A program made the translations under genes and the position numbers. The notes below the pieces were generated by a model. It was not told the DNA's origin. It saw only the letters and a program-made list of their open reading frames with translations, and did not search any database. A DNA stretch of 64,000 nt from the NCBI GenBank assembly GCA_965234325.1, contig OZ248407.1, positions 682,001-746,000 of the forward strand. Direction: 5' to 3'. Source of the stretch: Limnohabitans kasalickyi (GTDB taxonomy: Bacteria; Pseudomonadota; Gammaproteobacteria; Burkholderiales; Burkholderiaceae_C). This document shows positions 1 through 7,771 of this stretch, in pieces. The stretch's first letter is position 1; each line of letters opens with the position of its first letter.

Positions 1-2
1 TT

Positions 3-218
3 GACCGCATCAAGTTGATCGACCAAGCCGAGGTGCGTCGCTACCGAGGCGCTGCGCTGGCTGACCAGATGACCGGCAAGCTCATCACCTATGACAACTT
101 GACCGATGTGTTTGCCATCGATGGTCAGCGCACGGAAGAGGGCGGCAAATCCTCTGGTGGCCGAGTGCGTGTGATTTTGGCACCGCGCAACAAAACTTTG
201 GACACCGACAAAAAGTGA
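3..218 (+). CDS. lptA: LptA, C-terminal end (partial)
   Basis: The reading frame is open at the left window edge and ends at 218, giving about 71 residues of a C-terminus. The pattern YRGAALADQMTGKLITYDN followed by Asp/Gly-rich strands and a charged tail fits the beta-jellyroll OstA/LptA periplasmic protein, which carries lipopolysaccharide from the inner-membrane LptBFG exporter to LptDE. The main support is context: the stop codon overlaps the GTG start of lptB by four bases (GTGA), the usual lptA-lptB arrangement, which implies translational coupling. Only the C-terminus is visible, so the identity rests mostly on the neighbour. Confidence 0.8.
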   Translation, partial: DRIKLIDQAEVRRYRGAALADQMTGKLITYDNLTDVFAIDGQRTEEGGKSSGGRVRVILAPRNKTLDTDKK

Positions 219-997
219 TCGTTCCCCTGTCTCCCACCACACCAACGCCTGCTGCTGTGAGCCGTCTGGAAGCGCTTCACTTGCAAAAGTCGTATGGCAG
301 CCGTAAGGTGGTGCACGATGTGTCGATTGCGGTGAACAAGGGCGAAGTGGTGGGTTTGTTAGGCCCCAACGGTGCCGGTAAAACCACCTCTTTCTACATG
401 ATTGTGGGCTTGGTGCGCGCCGATGGCGGCACCATCACCATCGATGGCCAGCCCGTCACGCATTTGCCGATTCACCGCCGCTCGCGTTTGGGGCTTAGCT
501 ACTTGCCGCAAGAAGCGTCGATTTTTCGCAAGCTGAATGTGGAAGACAACGTGCGCGCCGTGTTGGAGTTGCAGCGTGACGACCACGGTCAATCGCTGAG
601 CCACGACGAGATTGAAAAGCGGTTGACGTCGTTGTTGCAAGAGCTGCGCGTGGAGCACTTGCGTGCATCGCCATCGATGGCCTTGTCGGGCGGTGAGCGG
701 CGACGCGTCGAGATTGCCCGTGCCTTGGCCACGAATCCACGTTTCATTCTGTTGGATGAGCCGTTTGCGGGCATTGACCCCATTGCAGTGATTGAGATTC
801 AACGCATCATTGGCTTTTTGAAAGCGCGTGGCATGGGCGTGCTCATCACCGACCACAACGTGCGCGAGACCTTGGGCATTTGCGACAACGCTTGCATCAT
901 CAGTGATGGCCGCGTGCTGGCGCAGGGCACACCCACCGAGATTGTCGAAAACGCCGACGTGCGACGCGTGTATCTCGGCGAACACTTCCGAATGTGA
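215..997 (+). CDS. lptB: LPS export ABC transporter ATPase LptB
   Basis: ATPase of the LptBFG complex, which extracts lipopolysaccharide from the inner membrane on the cytoplasmic side. The 260-residue protein has a Walker A motif GPNGAGKTT near residue 50, the ABC signature LSGGERRRVEIARAL near 155, Walker B ILLDEPFAGIDP near 178 and a switch His in ITDHNVRET near 212, all typical of LptB; family length is about 240, and the first 15 or so residues are extra. The GTG start overlaps the lptA stop; a start closer to the RLEALHLQKSYG strand is possible. rpoN follows after 4 bases, as in many proteobacteria. Confidence 0.95.
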   Translation: MIVPLSPTTPTPAAVSRLEALHLQKSYGSRKVVHDVSIAVNKGEVVGLLGPNGAGKTTSFYMIVGLVRADGGTITIDGQPVTHLPIHRRSRLGLSYLPQEASIFRKLNVEDNVRAVLELQRDDHGQSLSHDEIEKRLTSLLQELRVEHLRASPSMALSGGERRRVEIARALATNPRFILLDEPFAGIDPIAVIEIQRIIGFLKARGMGVLITDHNVRETLGICDNACIISDGRVLAQGTPTEIVENADVRRVYLGEHFRM

Positions 998-1001
998 TGG
1001 C

Positions 1002-2573
1002 ATGAAACAAGGCTTATCACTCCGCGTTTCCCAGCATCTGGCGCTCACGCCTCAGTTGCAGCAGTCCATCCGACTGCTTCAACTGTCCACGCTGGAGTTG
1101 AGCCAAGAGATCGAGCAAATGCTCGACGACAACCCCTTTCTCGACAAAGAATTTGAAGAGGCACCGCGTGAAGAGTTTGGCCTCGACAAGGCCGATGCGC
1201 CCACGCGCGACGAAGAGGTCGAGCCCGTGCGTGAGGTGCCGTCTCTGGATGGCGGCATGTCCGAAATCACCGTCGACAACACAGCCAGCGACACCGAGCC
1301 CAGCGTGGACGGTGTGGCAGAGAGTTGGGATGGCGATGGCAGCGTGGAGTTTTCCGCCGACGACTCCGAGTGGGGCGGCGACGCACCCGCCAGCAAAAAC
1401 AACAACACCGCCGACAGCGATGTGGCCGATGCCACCGAGCTGGCGCGCAGCCAAGAATCGCTGACGTCCTTTTTGCACCGCCAAGCTTTGGCACTGCGGC
1501 TGAGCGAGACCGATCGCGCCGCCCTGCGCTACTTGATCGAAAACCTCAACGATGACGGTTACCTCGAAGACAGTCTGCGCAGCTTGGCCGAAGGCTTGGG
1601 CGGCGACGACGAAGAGCAAATCGAAGAACTCGAACACCGCTTTCAAGTGGCACTGTCGCTGCTGCAAAGTCTTGAACCCGTGGGTGTGGGGGCTCGCCAT
1701 TTGGCCGAGTGCTTGACCTTGCAACTCAAGGCCATGGATGTGTTCAGCGAAGAAGCCACCAACGTGCGCGACGTGGCGCTGGCCATGTGCAAGCAGCCGC
1801 TGGAAATGCTGGCCAAACGCGATTTCAAACGCTTGGCTGTGGCCGTTAATGACAGCGAAGCCACTGTGAAGTTGGCCATTGCCTTGATCGCCCGTTTGGA
1901 GCCCAAACCCGGCCGCCGCTTTGCCGATGTGGAGCGCCATGTGGTGGTGCCCGATGTGTTGGTGACCCGTGTGGGCAAGTCCACCACCGCACCCAAATTT
2001 CGTGTGGCCTTGAACCCCGATGTGATGCCGCGTTTGCGTGTGCACGACATTTACGCCAGCGCCTTGAAGGGCGGTAAAGGCGACAACCACGCCGGACTGC
2101 AGCAGCGTTTGCAAGAAGCGCGTTGGTTCATCAAAAACATTCAGCAGCGCTTTGACACCATCTTGCGCGTGAGCAATGCGATTGCCGAGCGCCAGAAAAA
2201 CTTCTTCATCCACGGCGAACTCGCCATGCGCCCGATGGTGCTGCGCGAGATTGCCGAGGAGTTGGGGCTGCACGAGTCCACCATCAGCCGTGTGACCACC
2301 AACAAGTACATGAGCACGCCCTACGGCACTTTTGAGCTGAAGTATTTCTTTGGCTCGGGGTTGGAGACCGACAGCGGCAACAACGCGTCCAGCACAGCGG
2401 TGCGTGCGTTGATCAAGCAGTTTGTCGCCAACGAAAACACCAAGAAGCCCCTGTCAGACAACCAACTGTCTGAGATGCTGAAAGAACAAGGCATTGAGTG
2501 CGCCCGCCGCACCGTGGCCAAGTACCGTGAGGCGCTACGCATTGCGCCAACCACTTTGCGCAAAGCGCTTTAA
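1002..2573 (+). CDS. rpoN: RNA polymerase sigma-54 factor
   Basis: Sigma-54, which directs RNA polymerase to -24/-12 promoters and needs enhancer-binding activators. The 523-residue product starts at ATG 1002 (MKQGLSLRVSQHLALTPQLQ), the classical region I with Gln/Leu-rich activator-interaction sequence. A long acidic region II spans roughly residues 45-145. The core-binding and HTH regions follow, and the RpoN box ARRTVAKYRE lies close to the C-terminus. The open frame extends upstream inside lptB, but the ATG at 1002 gives the family N-terminus. It follows lptB by 4 bases, so the genes are probably cotranscribed. It may partner the NtrY/NtrX-type system further right, although that regulator lacks the sigma-54 contact domain. 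Confidence 0.96.
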   Translation: MKQGLSLRVSQHLALTPQLQQSIRLLQLSTLELSQEIEQMLDDNPFLDKEFEEAPREEFGLDKADAPTRDEEVEPVREVPSLDGGMSEITVDNTASDTEPSVDGVAESWDGDGSVEFSADDSEWGGDAPASKNNNTADSDVADATELARSQESLTSFLHRQALALRLSETDRAALRYLIENLNDDGYLEDSLRSLAEGLGGDDEEQIEELEHRFQVALSLLQSLEPVGVGARHLAECLTLQLKAMDVFSEEATNVRDVALAMCKQPLEMLAKRDFKRLAVAVNDSEATVKLAIALIARLEPKPGRRFADVERHVVVPDVLVTRVGKSTTAPKFRVALNPDVMPRLRVHDIYASALKGGKGDNHAGLQQRLQEARWFIKNIQQRFDTILRVSNAIAERQKNFFIHGELAMRPMVLREIAEELGLHESTISRVTTNKYMSTPYGTFELKYFFGSGLETDSGNNASSTAVRALIKQFVANENTKKPLSDNQLSEMLKEQGIECARRTVAKYREALRIAPTTLRKAL

Positions 2574-2581
2574 AGACATTT

Positions 2582-4012
2582 ATGAATCAGTTGACCCTTT
2601 TCTTGCCCTGTGCGGCAGGCGTTGAAACCTATTTGGCCACCGAGGTCAAACGCATCACCGGCGTGGCCGATGAGGATTTGCGCGCCTTCCGCGCCGGCGT
2701 GATGGTGCGTGCCTCATGGCGCGATGCCATGTTGCTCAACCTGCACAGCCGTTTGGCGCAGCGCGTGTTGGTGGAGTTGTCGCACACCTTTTATCGCCAA
2801 GAGCAAGACCTCTACAACGCCGCTTGTGAAGTGGCGTGGGAACTGTGGTTCTCGCCCAAAGAGTCGTTCAAAATTGAAATCACCGCGCAGCACAGCCCGT
2901 TGAAGAGCTTGAACTTTGCGGCCCTCAAAATCAAAGACGCGGTGGCCGACCGCTTCCGCCACAAGACCGGCGTGCGACCTGACGTCAACACGCAGTGGCC
3001 CGATGCCCGCATCTACGCCCACTTGACCACTGAAAACCTCACCCTCTACATCGACACCTCGGGCGAGCCGTTGTTCAAACGCGGCTGGCGCGCCGACAAA
3101 GGCGATGCGCCATTGAAAGAAACCCTCGCGGCCGCCATGTTGGCGGCCAGCGGCTGGAGCCAAGGCGATGGCACGGCGGCCAACCCAGACGGCTTGGTGG
3201 CGCAAGGTGTGCCGTTGTATGACCCGTGTTGCGGCAGCGGCACCATCGCCATTGAAGCGGCGCAAATCGCCTGCAACATCGCGCCCGGTTCGATGCGCCG
3301 TTTTGGCTTCGAGAAATTGGTGCCTTACCAAGCCCACGTGTGGCAAGGTTTGCTCAACAACGCACGCAACCAAGAATGCGAACCGCGTGCGCCGATTTTT
3401 GGCAGCGATGTGGCTTTCCGTATGGTCGACTTTGCCGAGCGCAATGCCGAACGTGGCGGCGTGGCGCACGCCGTGCAACTGCGCGGTGGTGATGCCTTGC
3501 AGCGCATGCCCCCTTGCGAGCAACCCGGCATCATGCTGGTCAACCCGCCGTATGGCGAGCGCATTGAAGCCGCCGGTATTGCGGGTGCCGCACGCCGTGC
3601 CCGTTATGCACCGCCTAGCGAATACGTGTCGCCCTACGAAGACGTCAACAGCAATGGCGATGCAGGCTTTGACGATGCCGCGTATGACAATGGCATGGTC
3701 CGTGATGATGTGCCGCGCTTCGGCGCCCGTGACATTGCTCAAACCGAAGACGGCGGCGACTTCTTTGCCCAACTCGCCAGCCATTGGAAGAAAAACTACG
3801 CCGGTTGGTCGGCTTGGATGTTGACCCCCGATCTCAAGCTGCCCACCCGCATGCGCTTCAAAGAGTCGCGCCGCGTGCCCATGTGGAACGGCCCCATCGA
3901 ATGCCGCATGTTCCGCTTTGATTTGCGTGCTGGCTCGATGCGCAACAAGCCTAGCGACGGCCAAGCCCCTGAGGCTCACCATGCCGAGGGCAAAGGACCA
4001 GCAGCATCGTGA
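2582..4012 (+). CDS. THUMP-domain class I SAM-dependent RNA methyltransferase (RlmL-N/YpsC type)
   Basis: Predicted 23S rRNA guanine-N2 methyltransferase. The 476-residue protein has an N-terminal THUMP domain (about residues 40-160) and a Rossmann methyltransferase domain with motif I YDPCCGSGTIAIEAA near 215 and the N2-methyltransferase catalytic motif NPPYGERI near 322. It matches the N-terminal half of E. coli RlmL, which there is fused to RlmK; standalone forms are usual in this order. An acidic, low-similarity insertion sits just after the NPPY motif (about residues 330-375). It follows rpoN by 8 bases and overlaps the next gene by 4, suggesting an operon. Exact target (G2445) is inferred from family only. 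Confidence 0.88.
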   Translation: MNQLTLFLPCAAGVETYLATEVKRITGVADEDLRAFRAGVMVRASWRDAMLLNLHSRLAQRVLVELSHTFYRQEQDLYNAACEVAWELWFSPKESFKIEITAQHSPLKSLNFAALKIKDAVADRFRHKTGVRPDVNTQWPDARIYAHLTTENLTLYIDTSGEPLFKRGWRADKGDAPLKETLAAAMLAASGWSQGDGTAANPDGLVAQGVPLYDPCCGSGTIAIEAAQIACNIAPGSMRRFGFEKLVPYQAHVWQGLLNNARNQECEPRAPIFGSDVAFRMVDFAERNAERGGVAHAVQLRGGDALQRMPPCEQPGIMLVNPPYGERIEAAGIAGAARRARYAPPSEYVSPYEDVNSNGDAGFDDAAYDNGMVRDDVPRFGARDIAQTEDGGDFFAQLASHWKKNYAGWSAWMLTPDLKLPTRMRFKESRRVPMWNGPIECRMFRFDLRAGSMRNKPSDGQAPEAHHAEGKGPAAS

Positions 4013-4506
4013 TCTGTGATGGCGTGAGTGAAGATTTGAATGTTGGCACGCGTGACGGCTTAAATTTACAAGCCAGCCCGCCACCTGTGCTTGTGGTGCT
4101 CGACACCAACATCGTGCTGGACCTGTGGCTCTACCAAGACCCTGCAACGCCTGAGCTGCAAGCGGCGTTGAACGCCAAGTCTGTGCAATGGTGTGCCACG
4201 CAAGTCATGCGCGATGAGTTAGAGCGCGTGTTGGCTTACACCCACATCGCCCGGCGCTTGGCCTTCAGCGCGTTAACGGCTGAAGACATCTTGCGCCAGT
4301 TTGATGCCCATGCGGTGTTGCAACCCATTGCGCCCAAAGCGCTGTTCATCTGCAAAGACGGCGATGACCAAAAGTTCATCGACCTCGCGGCGCAGCTCAA
4401 GGCACAACTCATCAGCAAAGACAAAGCCGTGCTGACCATGCGCAACCGCATGGCGCGGTTGGGAGTGGCAGTTGCCAAGCGTTTTCCGGCTGTGTTCCCG
4501 GTTTGA
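4009..4506 (+). CDS. PIN-domain protein, putative toxin/RNase
   Basis: A 165-residue protein with a PIN nuclease fold. VLDTNIVLDLWLYQD carries the first catalytic Asp about residue 32, EL..VL around residue 70 fits the conserved Glu region, and CKDGDDQKFIDLA near 115 carries the Asp pair of the third acidic site. Family members are annotated as putative PIN-family toxin components. The GTG start overlaps the upstream methyltransferase stop (GTGA). A start inside the protein just before the PIN strand is also possible, since the first 25 residues look non-conserved. No antitoxin-like partner is next to it; this copy travels with the methyltransferase and could be a housekeeping RNase rather than a toxin. 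Confidence 0.8.
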   Translation: MICDGVSEDLNVGTRDGLNLQASPPPVLVVLDTNIVLDLWLYQDPATPELQAALNAKSVQWCATQVMRDELERVLAYTHIARRLAFSALTAEDILRQFDAHAVLQPIAPKALFICKDGDDQKFIDLAAQLKAQLISKDKAVLTMRNRMARLGVAVAKRFPAVFPV

Positions 4507-4564
4507 GATGCGAATGCGGCTAGGAGCGGCTAGCGCGTTGTCGTATCCGTCAGTCACCTAAGTT

Positions 4565-5089
4565 TTAAGGCGTTTGCAGCAAGGCCAGCAGCGTGCGCAA
4601 GGCGTGCTGCACGGTGGCCTCGCGCACGGCACCGCGGTCGCCCGCAAAGTGCATCACCTCGGTTTTGACCCAAGCGGTTTCTGCGCCCAGTGTGGGCCCC
4701 GCATCGCTGGGCAAGGCCCAGCTGAACCACACCGTGCCCACGGGTTTTTCCGCTGAGCCGCCGCTGGGGCCTGCCACACCCGTCACTGCGACCGACACTT
4801 GCGCGCGCGAATGGCGCAGCGCACCCAAGGCCATGGCCTGCGCCACGGGCGCGCTCACCGCACCGTGCTGGGCGATCAAGGTGTTGTCCACGCCCAGCAT
4901 CTCGTGCTTGGCCTCATTGGAGTAGGTCACAAAACCGCGCTCCAGCCATTGGCTCGATCCGGCCAAGTCGGTGCAGCTTGCCGCGATCATGCCGCCCGTG
5001 CAGCTTTCGGCTGTTGCAAACATCCAGCCGTGTTGCAGCAGGGCTTGCGCCAAGCGTTCTACGTCAGTCTGTGTTGTTTGTGTCGTCAT
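4565..5089 (-). CDS. CinA-family nicotinamide-nucleotide amidohydrolase (PncC-like)
   Basis: A 174-residue single-domain CinA C-terminal (PncC) protein, which deamidates nicotinamide mononucleotide in the pyridine nucleotide salvage cycle. Diagnostic stretches are ATAESCTGGMIAASCTDLAGSS near residue 27, with the catalytic Ser, VTGVAGPSGGSAEKPVGTV near 105 and a C-terminal helix. The start at 5089 is chosen because its ATG overlaps the TGA of pgpA (ATGA), so the two are translationally coupled; the frame is open a little further upstream. PgpA-CinA pairing is common in betaproteobacteria. Confidence 0.9.
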   Translation of the reverse strand: MTTQTTQTDVERLAQALLQHGWMFATAESCTGGMIAASCTDLAGSSQWLERGFVTYSNEAKHEMLGVDNTLIAQHGAVSAPVAQAMALGALRHSRAQVSVAVTGVAGPSGGSAEKPVGTVWFSWALPSDAGPTLGAETAWVKTEVMHFAGDRGAVREATVQHALRTLLALLQTP

Positions 5090-5574
5090 AGCGTTCTCCA
5101 TAAGGCCATCACTAACAGCGTGCAAAAGGCGGCGACAAAGTCGTCAAACATGATGCCCCAGCCACCGCGCCAACCGAAGCCTTTGAACAGCTGATCGGCC
5201 CAACGCACCGGGCCAGGCTTGGCCGCATCAAAGTAGCGAAACAAGATGAATGCTGCCAACTCACCGCCAAAGGTGGTGGGCGTGACCAGCCACAGAATCA
5301 GCCAAAACGCGACGATCTCGTCCCACACAATCGCGCCCGGGTCGGCCACGCCCATGTGGCGCGCGGTGAGCGTGCAAGCCCACCAACCCACCAGTGTGGA
5401 CACAGCAATCAACACGCCCATTTGGAAGGGCGTCAACCAAATTTGCAAGAGTAAAAACACCGCCCACGCCCACAAGGTGCCTGCCGTGCCCGGCGCGAAA
5501 CGGCTCAGGCCAGATCCTGCGCCGAGCGCGATGAAATGGGCGGGGTGAGAGAGAACGAAGCGGCGGGTCAGCAT
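5086..5574 (-). CDS. pgpA: Phosphatidylglycerophosphatase A
   Basis: Inner-membrane lipid phosphatase converting phosphatidylglycerophosphate to phosphatidylglycerol. The 162-residue protein starts MLTRRFVLSHPAHFIALGAG, followed by the family signature GSGLSRFAPGTAGT. Several hydrophobic segments (about residues 35-75 and 90-120) and the acidic motif DPGAIVWDEIVAFW are present; length fits PgpA (about 160-170). It lies downstream of thiL on the same strand, 50 bases away, and is coupled by a 4-base overlap to the cinA-like gene. The thiL-pgpA-cinA order matches many betaproteobacteria. Confidence 0.94.
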   Translation of the reverse strand: MLTRRFVLSHPAHFIALGAGSGLSRFAPGTAGTLWAWAVFLLLQIWLTPFQMGVLIAVSTLVGWWACTLTARHMGVADPGAIVWDEIVAFWLILWLVTPTTFGGELAAFILFRYFDAAKPGPVRWADQLFKGFGWRGGWGIMFDDFVAAFCTLLVMALWRTL

Positions 5575-5624
5575 TTCGGTTCAGTGTTTTTTGGGTATCT
5601 GAGGGCTAAGACGGCGCTAAGCAT

Positions 5625-6623
5625 TCAAGCGAAGTGATCAAACGATGCAAACCGCCTTGCAATGGGTTGACCTTGTGGGTCAAGTACCACCAAACCTTGT
5701 TGCTCGGTGATGCGGCCAATGCGGGTCACGGCCGTGTCGCTTTCCCAAGCTGCTGCGTGGACCATTTCGCGTTGCTCGATGGGTGCGGTGAAGCACAGCT
5801 CATAGTCGTCACCCCCCGCGAGGGCATAGTCGAGGCGCTTGTTCCACGACAGCGCTGCCAGCCAAGGGCTGATGCCAGCATCGGCATCTACACCTGCGCT
5901 GTGGCGTTGGGTGTTGGACGATTGCAGCCAAGCAGTGTCGATCTGAGCGCCCACGCCCGAGCGTTTCAAGATGTGGCCCAAATCGCCCAGCAAGCCGTCG
6001 CTGACATCGATGGCGGCGTTGGCCACGCCGCGCAAGGCGGTGCCCAGGGCCACGCGAGGAGTGGGGCATTCCATGCGCGAACGGGCGTAAGCCAAGCCCT
6101 CTGAATCAATCGATTGGGTGCCGCGAAAAACTTCCAGCGCCAAGCGGGCATCGCCCACGGTGCCGCTGATGTAGATGTCGTCGCCCACTTGTGCGTTGTG
6201 GCGCAGCAAGGCATCGCCCGGGGGGACTTCGCCAAACACGGTGATGCAAATGTTCAACGGGCCTTGGGTGGTGTCGCCGCCTACCAGTTCGCAGCCATGC
6301 GCATCGGCCAATTGCAGCAAGCCACTGGAGAAGCCAGCCAGCCAAGCTTCGTCGACGCGCGGCAGCGATAGCGCCAAGGTGAAGGCTATGGGAGAGGCGC
6401 CACTCGCGGCCAAGTCGCTCAAATTCACGGCCAAGGCTTTGTGGCCCAAGCGGGTGGGGTCGACGGTGCTCAAAAAATGGCGACCTTCCACCAGCATGTC
6501 GCTGGAGATGGCCAGTTGCATGCCCGCTGTGGGGGTCAACAGGGCGCAGTCGTCACCCACGCCCAACACAGCTTTTTGGGTGGGGCGCTTGAAGTAGCGC
6601 TCAATCAGGTCGAACTCACCCAT
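5625..6623 (-). CDS. thiL: Thiamine-monophosphate kinase
   Basis: Makes thiamine diphosphate from thiamine monophosphate with ATP. The 332-residue protein starts MGEFDLIERYFKRPTQKAVLGVGDDCALL, the typical ThiL N-terminus with the Mg-binding GDDCA; MLVEGRHF, AVNLSDLAASGA, GGDTTQG and AIDVSDGLLGDLGHI are the further substrate and metal motifs. The frame is open about 35 codons upstream, but the ATG at 6623 gives the family start. apaG ends 8 bases upstream of it, so apaG-thiL-pgpA-cinA form a probable operon. The C-terminal Gly/Asp motif GGDDYELCF is present, so the enzyme looks intact. Confidence 0.95.
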   Translation of the reverse strand: MGEFDLIERYFKRPTQKAVLGVGDDCALLTPTAGMQLAISSDMLVEGRHFLSTVDPTRLGHKALAVNLSDLAASGASPIAFTLALSLPRVDEAWLAGFSSGLLQLADAHGCELVGGDTTQGPLNICITVFGEVPPGDALLRHNAQVGDDIYISGTVGDARLALEVFRGTQSIDSEGLAYARSRMECPTPRVALGTALRGVANAAIDVSDGLLGDLGHILKRSGVGAQIDTAWLQSSNTQRHSAGVDADAGISPWLAALSWNKRLDYALAGGDDYELCFTAPIEQREMVHAAAWESDTAVTRIGRITEQQGLVVLDPQGQPIARRFASFDHFA

Positions 6624-6631
6624 GGCCGGTC

Positions 6632-7024
6632 TCAGTGCAGGTTGCGGTTGCCAGGCGCGTCGCTCAAGGCGTCCAGCACAAACATGGGGATGTCCACATC
6701 GAACTTTTCGCCATCTTCGGCCACACAAAAGTAGCTGCCGTGCATGGTGCCAGTGGGCGTGCGCAGGCGGGTGCCGCTGGTGTACTCAAACTGCTCGCCG
6801 GGCTTGAGCAAGGGCTGATGGCCCACAACGCCCAAGCCACGAATCTTTTCGTGCATGCCTTGGGCATCGTTCACGTTCCACGTGCGTGAGATCAATTGCG
6901 CAGGGATCGATCCCATGTTGGTGATGGTGATCGTGTAGGCAAACATAAACAGCCCGCCCTCTGGGTCCGATTGCTCAGGCAGGTATTGAGGATGAACTTC
7001 GACTTGGAATTTGTAACGTTGCAT
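6632..7024 (-). CDS. apaG: ApaG (Co2+/Mg2+ efflux-associated protein)
   Basis: A 130-residue single-domain beta-sandwich protein of the ApaG/DUF525 family. Markers are FAYTITITNMGS near residue 29, LISRTWNVNDAQG near 44, GVVGHQPLLKPGEQFEYTSG near 66 and GTMHGSYFCV near 92, in the family order and at family length (about 125). ApaG is linked to metal efflux and to folds that bind pyrophosphate, but its biochemical role is not settled. It is first in the apaG-thiL-pgpA-cinA run and is divergent from rpe; the 57-base gap must hold both promoters. Confidence 0.94.
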   Translation of the reverse strand: MQRYKFQVEVHPQYLPEQSDPEGGLFMFAYTITITNMGSIPAQLISRTWNVNDAQGMHEKIRGLGVVGHQPLLKPGEQFEYTSGTRLRTPTGTMHGSYFCVAEDGEKFDVDIPMFVLDALSDAPGNRNLH

Positions 7025-7081
7025 AGGCCTGATTTTGGCCTAAGCCAAAAACCGCCTTGGCAGGGATGAAATAATCACCCC

Positions 7082-7771
7082 ATGAACAGCACACGCCCCA
7101 CCTTTCGCATTGCCCCCTCCATTTTGTCGGCCGACTTTGCCCGTTTGGGTGAAGAAGTCAAAAACGTCATTGACGCAGGCGCCGACTGGATTCACTTTGA
7201 CGTGATGGACAACCATTACGTGCCCAATTTGACGTTCGGTCCCATGATTTGCCAAGCCTTGAAGCCCCACGCCAAAACCGCGGCGGGTGTGGCCGTGCCG
7301 ATTGATGTGCATTTGATGATTTCGCCCGTCGACGCCTTGGCCGCTTCGTTTGCCGATGCCGGTGCCGACCTCATCAGCTTTCACCCCGATGCCAGCGCCC
7401 ATGTGCATCGCAGCGTGCAGGCCATCAAGAGCAAGGGTGTGAAGGCCGGCTTGGTGTTCAACCCCGCTGAGTCGTTGGATGTGTTGAACTGGACAATTGA
7501 CGAGATTGACCTCATCCTCATCATGAGCGTCAACCCCGGTTTTGGCGGTCAAAGCTTCATCGACTCTGCGCTGCGCAAAATCGAGCACGCCCGCAAATTG
7601 ATCGAAGCCAGCGGCCGCGACATCCGCTTGGAAGTCGACGGCGGCATCAAGCCCGACAACATCCGCCAAGTGGCAGATGCGGGGGCTGATACCTTTGTGG
7701 CGGGCAGCGCTATTTTTGGCAAGCCCGACTACAAAGCGGTGATTGACCAGATGCGGGTGGCGTTGGCTTAA
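7082..7771 (+). CDS. rpe: Ribulose-phosphate 3-epimerase
   Basis: Interconverts ribulose 5-phosphate and xylulose 5-phosphate. The 229-residue TIM barrel has APSILSADFARLGEEV near residue 10, HFDVMDNHYVPNLTFGP near 38 with the metal-binding His/Asp, DVHLMI near 74, MSVNPGFGGQSF near 146 and LEVDGGI near 182, all standard. Length is normal. In related genomes rpe is usually followed directly by gph and trpE; here a TonB-dependent receptor gene on the other strand sits between them, and the two stop codons overlap by four bases. Confidence 0.96.
   Translation: MNSTRPTFRIAPSILSADFARLGEEVKNVIDAGADWIHFDVMDNHYVPNLTFGPMICQALKPHAKTAAGVAVPIDVHLMISPVDALAASFADAGADLISFHPDASAHVHRSVQAIKSKGVKAGLVFNPAESLDVLNWTIDEIDLILIMSVNPGFGGQSFIDSALRKIEHARKLIEASGRDIRLEVDGGIKPDNIRQVADAGADTFVAGSAIFGKPDYKAVIDQMRVALA

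Noticed and set aside
1017..2273. Antisense frame of 418 codons over rpoN
   Set aside because: Shadow of rpoN, rich in His/Gln/Gly as expected for the reverse frame.
2714..4147. Long antisense frame of 477 codons
   Set aside because: Lies opposite the methyltransferase gene; composition is that of a shadow frame in GC-rich coding DNA, with no recognisable domain.
4009..4506. PIN gene as part of a toxin-antitoxin pair
   Set aside because: No antitoxin-sized gene lies before or after it; it is coupled to a methyltransferase gene.
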